From the NCBI GenBank assembly GCA_021801795.1, contig JAJYXR010000023.1, positions 1 through 35,439 of the forward strand: 35,439 bases of DNA. The letters run 5' to 3'. The translations under genes were made by a program, and so were the position numbers. Each line of letters starts with the position of its first letter. Positions within the stretch are counted from its first letter, which is position 1. The stretch comes from Actinomycetes bacterium. Lineage in GTDB: Bacteria; Actinomycetota; Acidimicrobiia; Acidimicrobiales; JAJYXR01. A model generated the notes under the pieces. That model had not been told where the DNA came from. It worked only from the letters and a program-made list of their open reading frames with translations, and ran no database searches. Below are positions 1-6,543 of the stretch, piece after piece.

Positions 1-1407
1 GGTGGTGGTCGTCTCGGAGCAGCCGTCCCCGAAGTTCCAGGCGTAGCTGGTGATGCCGTCGGCAGCAGCCGATCCCGCTGCGCTGAAGGAGGTCGCCAGA
101 CCCTCAGGGGCCGGCGTGACGGCGAGGGCCGCTGCCGGGGCCTGGTCGGGGGTGACGGCGAGGTACATGGGGCCCGCGAATCCACCGAAAGAGTGCGCCA
201 CGGTGTTATTAGAGGTGGAGACCTCCGCCACCTCGTTCAATGGCGGCTCGCTCACGAAGAGGTCCGCGCTGTTCGGCGTCACCGCGATGTAGGCGGGGTT
301 GGCGAGCGTGATCGCCGCGTCGTTGAAGCTGGGCGACGTCGAGTCCGCGTTCGTTATGAGTGAGAGGCTGCCATTGCCCTCGTTGGCCACGTACGCGTCG
401 CACGAGGAGGTGGTGCAGTTCCTGAGCACCTCCACCGATCGTGCGCCGGTCTGGCCGGTGAGCGTGGTGGTCGCCACCACGCTAGGAGTCGTCGACTCGG
501 CGCTCTTCACCTCGGTCACCGTAGAGCTACCGGTGCAGGAAGTGTTGCCGCAGCCCGCGATCCATGCGTAGTTCCCGTCCGGGGTGAAGGTGGTCCACGA
601 CGGCGAGGTGCCGTTCGGAAGGGCGATGGTGGTTACTAGCGCGCCTCCTCCCGCTCCGCCTACGCCAGCGGAGTAGACGCCCGAGGTGGAGAGCACGAAA
701 ACCTGGCTCTTCTTGATGTCGCTCACATAGGCGTAGGCGCCGTTAGGGCTGATCGCCACGTCGACTGGCTCCGTGCCGCCCCCGGTGTTGTAGCCACCGA
801 CGTAGGCGTACTCGGCATAGGTGCCGCTCGAGTTGGTGCATCCTCCCGAGGCGATGCACACCACCACTGCCGAGGTGTTGCCGTAGTTGGCGATCCAGAG
901 GTACTCGCCGTTCGGCGTCACCGCCAGGCCTTCGGGGGTGGTGAGAGTGGCCGACGGCGGGTTGCCCGTACCAGGCCCCCCGGTAACGCTGAAGGTCTGC
1001 AGCACCGATCCGGTAAGGGTGTCGATGACGCTTATCTCGTTTGCGCCCTCGTCGGCCACGAACGCCCGGTCTCCGCTCGGGGTGAGCGCCACCCCGTAGG
1101 GCGCGTTCCCCGTGGTGATGGAGCTGCCTACCGACGGAGACGAGCTCCCCGCCTGGTCGATAGGCGTGACGGTGTTCGAGTTCGCGTTGGCGACGTAGAC
1201 GCACCAGCTCGGGCTGGTGCTCCCGCAGGGAAAGGTGGTGGCCCCGGCGACTCCCACAGGCAGCGCCACGACCGCCAGCATGGCGCCGAGGGTGGCGAGC
1301 ACCCCGAGGAGCGACACCGCCTTACGGCCTCTGGCGCGCACTGCCGTCATGCCCGAAGAGAAGGTTCGGCTCTCGTGTACATCGCCAGCCTGCGAGCCTG
1401 CGCCCAT
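1..1407 (-). CDS. Secreted YVTN beta-propeller protein with PKD-like segment (3' end missing)
   Basis: A 469-codon frame runs from an ATG at 1407 off the left edge. An AGGAGG ribosome site stands about 8 bases upstream and supports this start. An inner ATG at codon 20 would give a more compact signal peptide. Residues 20-57 look like a Sec signal: a basic stretch (RARGRK), then a Leu/Val/Ala core ending AGA. The mature part holds beta-propeller blades of the YVTN type, such as YVANANSNTVTPID and APYGVALTPSGDRAFVADEG. The last visible residues (ITSYAWNFGDGC) read like a PKD domain. Proteins of this kind are usually secreted or wall-associated and bind partners or sugars; no enzyme motif is visible. 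It lies beside the flagellar cluster, but a flagellar role is not shown. Confidence 0.82.
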   Translation of the reverse strand, partial: MGAGSQAGDVHESRTFSSGMTAVRARGRKAVSLLGVLATLGAMLAVVALPVGVAGATTFPCGSTSPSWCVYVANANSNTVTPIDQAGSSSPSVGSSITTGNAPYGVALTPSGDRAFVADEGANEISVIDTLTGSVLQTFSVTGGPGTGNPPSATLTTPEGLAVTPNGEYLWIANYGNTSAVVVCIASGGCTNSSGTYAEYAYVGGYNTGGGTEPVDVAISPNGAYAYVSDIKKSQVFVLSTSGVYSAGVGGAGGGALVTTIALPNGTSPSWTTFTPDGNYAWIAGCGNTSCTGSSTVTEVKSAESTTPSVVATTTLTGQTGARSVEVLRNCTTSSCDAYVANEGNGSLSLITNADSTSPSFNDAAITLANPAYIAVTPNSADLFVSEPPLNEVAEVSTSNNTVAHSFGGFAGPMYLAVTPDQAPAAALAVTPAPEGLATSFSAAGSAAADGITSYAWNFGDGCSETTTT

Positions 1408-1708
1408 GCCCCCCACCTCCTGTAGTGGTTATTCAGTCGTCCTAGAGTAGTCGACGCTGTGTTCTGGTGTACGTCCTGGCTGGCCTGGCAGCTTCCACGC
1501 CATCGCACCGCCATCGCACGTTGTCGACCCATTGGGTGCTTCAGGGCTATTGTGACATGCGCTTGCCGCCGGTGCAAGGGCGGGTGACTACGCCGTCACG
1601 ATGCGTGGCCAACGCTCAGAACCTGCTGGCACCACGGTGGACGGCAGGTGGCACGTGACGGCCCCGTTACCTGGACATCCCGTCCCAAGGGAGCGGGTCG
1701 GCCCTCTG
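1408..1708. other. Intergenic stretch, no gene recognised
   Basis: About 300 bases between two minus-strand genes. It carries the ribosome binding site of the YVTN gene at its low-coordinate end and an exact 11-base tandem duplication (CGCCATCGCAC twice) at 1498-1519. Short frames here show no recognisable protein. An imperfect inverted repeat (GGCCCTCTG at 1700-1708 against CAGAGGCC at 1724-1731) overlaps the stop of the upstream gene and could form a weak hairpin. No convincing promoter was found. Confidence 0.5.
1498..1519. repeat. 11-base tandem duplication
   Basis: CGCCATCGCAC occurs twice back to back with no mismatch. It lies about 90 bases upstream of the YVTN gene start. It may be a small operator or simply a slippage product. 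Confidence 0.6.
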
Positions 1709-4330
1709 TCAGCCCCGCTCTGCCAGAGGCCCCCCGGCTCGCTCTCCCCAGCGTTCCGCGAGGCGCCTGGCACTCACCTTACGGCGGTGCACCAGGGGGG
1801 GCTTCGGTGGCCTGCGCTGGACGAGCACGCCAGCCTGGTCGCTGGAGACCTGCCAGCCCACGTCGGCCAGCCTGAGACAGAGGTCGGTCACCTCGTCGTC
1901 GCCGACGAAGCTCTCGTCGAATCCGCCTACCAGATCGAATGCATCGGACCTGACGGCCAGAGCCGATCCCGTCAGCGTCCCACCGGCCAGCTCGCTGCCT
2001 GCGGCGTCTACCAATCGAGGTGCGACTACCGCCATCCGTGACTCGGATTCCAGGCGCGCCACCATCTCGCCCAGCCAGCCTGCGGTGACCGAAAGGTTCG
2101 GCTCGCAGAACACGAGGTGCCGTCCCCTGGCTTGGCGGGCTACGAGGTTCCTCGCACCGGAGCGGGTTAGCGCGCGACCGGCATGGATCACCCGCACGTT
2201 CCCGTCGGCAGATGCGCGCAGCGCGCCGAGGCCGTCTACCGATCCCCAGTCCACGATCAGCAGCTCGAAGAGGGCTCCAGCGGGAACTGCCACCAGGGAC
2301 TGAACGAACGCGATCACCTCGGCTGCCTCGTCGCGTGCGTCGAGCACGATCGTGGCGTCGAGCGGTCGCGACGCGAAGAGCGCCTCGGGAGCGCTGTAGC
2401 CGGGATCCGCGCCAGTGACGCCGGAACCCTCTCCGGCCTCGGATGCCTGGGGGCTGGCCAGCCTGGAGCGCGTTCCCCTCACCAGGAACTCGGTGGAAGC
2501 CAGATCCCTGAGCTGGACCTTGGGCACGCCGTTGATCGCCACCCTGCCCGCGGTGACGCTGGTGAGCGCGTCGTCGGGAAGCAGCTCCGGGTCCACCTCC
2601 ATGCCGGTGTCGGTAACGCCGTCCACCTCCGTGATCTCGATTCCTGCCGCCCGGAGCATCGCGACGAAGCCTGCTCGGGTGAAGAAGCGCATGCGCCCGG
2701 TCTCCGGCGCGCCCAGCTCGAAACGACCCTCTGCGAGTCCCGCCAGCACACGCAGCGCTCCTGCGTTGGCCACCCTGGCTACGAAGGAGCTGCCGGCAGC
2801 CATCCAGGAGGCTATGACCCCTATGGCGCTCCAGGGATCCGCGACCCTCTCCAGGAACCCGTCGCAGACCACCGCGTCGAAGCAGCCAGCCGCGATGCCG
2901 AGCGCGTCCAGGTCCGACCTGGGATCTACCAGGAACAGGCCTTCGGCCTTCGCCTCGCCACCCTCGCCACCCTCGCCACCACTGCGACACACCGCCACCC
3001 GCGTCACGCGACAACGTGATCGCTCGCTCATGAGCGCAGCGATAGACCCGACGCTCTGGACGTCGCCCATCACGAGCACATTCAGGGCATCATCTGGCAC
3101 CAGCCCGACGAGTTGCCCGGCATCCTCGACGGCTCCACCCATCAGGACCCGTCCGGTGGGGTCCACCACCACTGGCGAGCGCCTGCTCGTGAGTCCCACC
3201 GACTCGAGCTCCCCGAGCAGGGCTGCGAGCCAGCCGCCAGATGGCGCGAAGCCCGTGTCGAGCAGCACCAGGGCGCCGGTACGCGACACCTCGATCACCT
3301 GCCGGCAGGCGCCGACGGTGCCCTTCGGCTCGGGGTTGTGGATGACCTTCACGAAGCCGTCGCTCGACGAGGCGAGCTGGGCGGTGGCGTCAGTGGAGGC
3401 CTCGTCCACGATCACCAGCTCGTAGCTAGCACCTGGGTCCACCGCGCCCAGACGCTCCAGGAGCGCCAGCACCTCGGTAGCCTCGTCGCCGGTGACGACA
3501 GCGACGGTCGCCTCAGGTGGGCTCGGTGCCTCTGACGGCCTCCCGGTGGGCCGGGCGCGAACCACGAACTGGCTCGCGTGCAGCCGCACGGCCTCGTCCA
3601 CCGGTACGTCCCAGAGCGACACACGACCGACGACCAGGTTCGCAGTCCTGGTAGCAGGATCCGTTAGCTGGCCGGGCAGCTCCTGGTCGTGAAGGGTGAC
3701 CATCTGGTCCAGCTCCAGTCCCGCCGCGGCCAGCATGGACACGAGACGATGAACCGTGAAGGTGGACAGGTGAGTCCGATCGAGGATCCCTGCATCGACG
3801 TAATCGAATCGGCCCTCTGCCAGACCGGCTATGACGCCCAGATGCGCGATGTTAGGCACGCCGACTACGAGCGAGCCTCCTGGGACGAGCAGCTCTACCA
3901 GGCGCCTGATCGTGGCCGCCGGGTCCACCAGGTGCTCGATCACGTCCGTGCATACGATGGCATCGAAGGACCCGGGCTCGAAGGGAAGTTCCATCAGCTC
4001 CACGTCACCGGTCAGCACCTCGTCGAGCACCCCCGCTGCCTCTGCGCCAGCTAGCTCGTCCTTCTCGATGCCGACCACCCGGCAGGCAGACCTGCGCTTC
4101 AGGGCGGCTCCCGTGGCACCAGCCGCGCATCCCACCTCGAGGATGCGGGTAGCGTCAGCCGGCACCAGGTCCAGGACCTCTCCACGCTCGTGATGGAAGT
4201 ACGCGCCAGCGCCAGCGTCGTCGCGTCCAGATGGGTCACTGCCAGGATGCAAGCGGCTGTCCACGCGCCCAGGATAGGCTGTCGTGAGTATTCCCACACA
4301 AGCCTCCGCTGGTAGGGGCCGAGCCGTCAC
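1709..4330 (-). CDS. Tandem methyltransferase-glycosyltransferase fusion protein
   Basis: 873 residues from a GTG at 4330; a GTG at 4264 (residue 23) is a plausible alternative start. Residues about 45-260 are a class I SAM methyltransferase with an intact glycine motif (ILEVGCAAGATG, 63-74) and post-motifs FDAIVCTDVIEHL and LVPGGSLVVGVPN. Residues about 273-400 resemble a GT2 glycosyltransferase fold (LVIVDEASTDAT, 305-315), but the usual DXD is LLDTGF. Residues about 415-620 repeat the methyltransferase without its SAM motif (LVMGDVQSVGS) and share AGLAEGRF with copy one. Residues about 657-840 are a second GT2-like domain (LLIVDWGSVDG) with FCEPN in place of DXD and a DLCLRLADVGW segment. 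The gene is divergent from flhA. A role in glycan or flagellin modification is inferred from fold and position only. Confidence 0.8.
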   Translation of the reverse strand: MTARPLPAEACVGILTTAYPGRVDSRLHPGSDPSGRDDAGAGAYFHHERGEVLDLVPADATRILEVGCAAGATGAALKRRSACRVVGIEKDELAGAEAAGVLDEVLTGDVELMELPFEPGSFDAIVCTDVIEHLVDPAATIRRLVELLVPGGSLVVGVPNIAHLGVIAGLAEGRFDYVDAGILDRTHLSTFTVHRLVSMLAAAGLELDQMVTLHDQELPGQLTDPATRTANLVVGRVSLWDVPVDEAVRLHASQFVVRARPTGRPSEAPSPPEATVAVVTGDEATEVLALLERLGAVDPGASYELVIVDEASTDATAQLASSSDGFVKVIHNPEPKGTVGACRQVIEVSRTGALVLLDTGFAPSGGWLAALLGELESVGLTSRRSPVVVDPTGRVLMGGAVEDAGQLVGLVPDDALNVLVMGDVQSVGSIAALMSERSRCRVTRVAVCRSGGEGGEGGEAKAEGLFLVDPRSDLDALGIAAGCFDAVVCDGFLERVADPWSAIGVIASWMAAGSSFVARVANAGALRVLAGLAEGRFELGAPETGRMRFFTRAGFVAMLRAAGIEITEVDGVTDTGMEVDPELLPDDALTSVTAGRVAINGVPKVQLRDLASTEFLVRGTRSRLASPQASEAGEGSGVTGADPGYSAPEALFASRPLDATIVLDARDEAAEVIAFVQSLVAVPAGALFELLIVDWGSVDGLGALRASADGNVRVIHAGRALTRSGARNLVARQARGRHLVFCEPNLSVTAGWLGEMVARLESESRMAVVAPRLVDAAGSELAGGTLTGSALAVRSDAFDLVGGFDESFVGDDEVTDLCLRLADVGWQVSSDQAGVLVQRRPPKPPLVHRRKVSARRLAERWGERAGGPLAERG
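4270..4275 (-). promoter_or_regulatory. Possible -10 box for a leaderless start of the MT-GT gene
   Basis: On the minus strand TATCCT is followed by six bases and then an in-frame GTG at 4264. A TANNNT box six bases before the start codon is the usual form of leaderless transcripts in actinobacteria. The longer start at 4330 has only a weak ribosome site. No clear -35 box was seen. Confidence 0.3.
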
Positions 4331-4387
4331 TCGCCCCAGGGCCCGAGGCGCGAATCAGCAGAGGTCACCAGCGGCCGCTTCAGGGGT

Positions 4388-4415
4388 TAAAGGTCGGAAG
4401 AAGGTGTGCCGATAA
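4388..4415 (+). promoter_or_regulatory. Sigma-28-type promoter of the flhA operon
   Basis: TAAAGG (4388-4393) is followed, 16 bases after TAAA, by GCCGATAA (4408-4415). This matches the flagellar sigma-28 (FliA/SigD) promoter class, whose enterobacterial form is TAAAGTTT, 11 bases, GCCGATAA; the gap here is one base longer. It leaves a leader of about 65 bases before the flhA ATG. Three other sites in the window have the same layout. Confidence 0.8.
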
Positions 4416-4450
4416 GAATACCGACGCCAGGAGGGCGATCGGCTCTCGCA

Positions 4451-4465
4451 GGCCAGGGAATGGCC
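4451..4465 (+). promoter_or_regulatory. Leader hairpin with GGA in the loop, possible CsrA site
   Basis: GGCCA pairs with TGGCC around a GGGAA loop in the flhA leader. CsrA proteins bind GGA in hairpin loops. A second GGA sits in AGGAGG at 4429-4434, which has no start codon near it. csrA is the last plus-strand gene of the same unit. GGA is common in such DNA, so this is tentative. Confidence 0.3.
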
Positions 4466-4485
4466 CGAGCAACCCTAAAGGTGTC

Positions 4486-6543
4486 ATGCGTCAGAACAGA
4501 CTCGGGATGATGCTGGTTCCCGCCGCCGCGATAACGGTGGTGGTAATGCTGGTAATCCCGATACCCACCTACATCCTGGACGCGCTGATCAGCCTGAACA
4601 TCACCTTCGCGATCGTGGTGCTGCTGCTCAGCATGCACGTCACCAGGCCGCTCGACTTCTCCTCCTTCCCCACCCTGCTGCTGCTGGCCACCCTGTTCCG
4701 CCTGGCGCTGAACGTGAGCGCCACCAGGCTCGTCCTGCTCCACGCATACGCCGGAACCGTCATCCAGAGCTTCGGCCACTTCGTGGTGGGCCAGTCGATA
4801 GTGGTGGGACTGGTCATCTTCCTCATCATCATCATCATCCAGTTCGTCGTCATAAACAACGGTGCTGGGCGCGTCGCGGAGGTGGCCGCTCGCTTCACCC
4901 TGGACGCGATGCCGGGTAAGCAGATGGCCATCGATGCCGACCTGAACTCGGGGCTGATCGACGGCGAAGAAGCACTCCGGCGGCGCAAGGCCATCTCCGA
5001 CGAGGCCGACTTCTACGGGGCGATGGACGGCGCCTCGAAGTTCGTGAGAGGAGACGCGGTCGCCGCCGTGGTCATCGTGCTGGTGAACCTCATCGGAGGC
5101 TTCATCGTCGGCGTGATCCAGCACCACATGTCCTTCACGAAGGCAGTCGACACCTACAGCCTGCTCTCCGTCGGTGACGGCCTCGTCTCGCAGCTCCCGG
5201 CCCTGCTGCTCTCCATATCGACAGGCATCGTGGTCACCAGAGCCGGGGGGCAGGACGACGACTTCGGATCCCAGCTCGTAGGCCAGCTCGCGAACCAGCA
5301 CCGGGCAGTGAGGATGGCCGGCGCTGCCATAGCGCTCGTAGGGCTCTTCCCAGGGTTGCCCCACCTAGCGTTCATCATCGTAGGCACGGCGGTCTACCTG
5401 ATGGGCCGCAGGGCACGCTCCACGGCCGACCGGCTGGCTGCTGCGAAGGCCGAGGCCGAGGCGCTCGGACCGCCTCCCGCAGCAGAGCTCACCCCTGCCA
5501 CGCTGGCCTCTGACATGCGCGTCGACGCGCTGGAGCTGGAGCTGGCATTCGACCTGGTGGACCTGGTCGATGCGACCAGAGGCGGCGATCTGCTCGAGCG
5601 CGTGAGAGGACTCAGGCGCAAGATCGCCCGTGATCTCGGCATAGTCATCCCCCCGGTTCGCACCAGGGACAACATCGACCTGCCAGCAGGCACCTACACC
5701 ATCAGGCTCCACGGGGTGGAAGTAGCCAGAGGCGAGGCTCCGCCCGGTAAGGCCCTGGCCATAGGGCAGGGAATCGACGACCTGCCGGGAGAGCCTACGA
5801 CGGACCCCGTCTTCGGCCTGCCGGCACGGTGGATTCCAGACGAGCTACGCCACCTGGCCACCACCGTAGGCGTGACCGTAGTGGACCGCTCCTCGCTTCT
5901 CACCACCCACCTGGGGGAGATAGTGGCCAGGAACGCAGGCGGCCTCGTGTCGCGCCAGCAGGTGCGGGCCCTCATAGACGTGGCCAAGGAGACCGACCCG
6001 GTGGTGGTGGAGGAGCTCGGAAATGCCCAGGTGGGCCTCGCGGAGGTCCAGCAGGTGCTCTGTGCCCTCCTCGATGAAGGGGTCTCGATCCGCGACCTGG
6101 TGCGGATCCTCGAGGCCCTCACCGAGAGAGCCCGTACCTCGAAGGACTTCGACTCGCTGCTGGAGGCTGCCCGCCTGGCTCTCGGGCCTGCCATATGCAC
6201 CCGTTACACCGGCGAAGCCGGGCGCCTGCCGGTCATCACGATAGAAGCCTCCCTGGAGCAGTCGCTGGTCGACTCCCTTCGCCCTGGAGAGAACGGCCTG
6301 ATGCTGGCCATAGACCCGGCCACTGCGGAAAGGCTGATCGCGGAGACCGGGCGCCTGGCCATGTCATCCGAGCAGCAGGGTGATACACCGGTTATCGTAT
6401 GCAATGGACGGTTGCGCCCGGCATTGCGTCGCCTGCTCGCCACGGCGCTCCCGCGCCTGGGAGTCCTAGCCGTGGGAGAGCTTGGCCCGCAGGTGGTGCC
6501 CGATCGGATAGGAGTGGTGAGCTTTGCAAGCGCGCCAGTATGA
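4486..6543 (+). CDS. flhA: Flagellar type III export gate protein FlhA
   Basis: 685 residues, the usual FlhA size. FlhA forms the nonameric gate in the membrane and its cytoplasmic ring docks chaperone-substrate complexes. The N-terminal half carries about eight membrane helices, beginning with LVPAAAITVVVMLVIPIP. The family loop is well kept: FTLDAMPGKQMAIDADLNSG, EADFYGAMDGASKFVRGDA. The C-terminal half (from about residue 350) is the soluble domain. The ATG at 4486 follows an AAAGGTG only two bases away, so initiation may be weak. It is the first gene after the sigma-28-like promoter and overlaps the next gene by 20 bases. It is separated from flhB, which lies in the opposite-strand operon at 13588-14697. 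Confidence 0.97.
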   Translation: MRQNRLGMMLVPAAAITVVVMLVIPIPTYILDALISLNITFAIVVLLLSMHVTRPLDFSSFPTLLLLATLFRLALNVSATRLVLLHAYAGTVIQSFGHFVVGQSIVVGLVIFLIIIIIQFVVINNGAGRVAEVAARFTLDAMPGKQMAIDADLNSGLIDGEEALRRRKAISDEADFYGAMDGASKFVRGDAVAAVVIVLVNLIGGFIVGVIQHHMSFTKAVDTYSLLSVGDGLVSQLPALLLSISTGIVVTRAGGQDDDFGSQLVGQLANQHRAVRMAGAAIALVGLFPGLPHLAFIIVGTAVYLMGRRARSTADRLAAAKAEAEALGPPPAAELTPATLASDMRVDALELELAFDLVDLVDATRGGDLLERVRGLRRKIARDLGIVIPPVRTRDNIDLPAGTYTIRLHGVEVARGEAPPGKALAIGQGIDDLPGEPTTDPVFGLPARWIPDELRHLATTVGVTVVDRSSLLTTHLGEIVARNAGGLVSRQQVRALIDVAKETDPVVVEELGNAQVGLAEVQQVLCALLDEGVSIRDLVRILEALTERARTSKDFDSLLEAARLALGPAICTRYTGEAGRLPVITIEASLEQSLVDSLRPGENGLMLAIDPATAERLIAETGRLAMSSEQQGDTPVIVCNGRLRPALRRLLATALPRLGVLAVGELGPQVVPDRIGVVSFASAPV

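Noticed and set aside
2183..3425. Plus-strand frames of 278 and 336 residues inside the MT-GT gene
   Set aside because: Composition is shadow-like (Ser/Pro/Arg/Thr mixtures), they overlap each other, and the minus-strand protein has clear domains throughout.
4387..5364. 325-residue minus-strand frame opposite flhA
   Set aside because: His/Asp/Glu-rich antisense of hydrophobic codons; FlhA is unambiguous on the plus strand.
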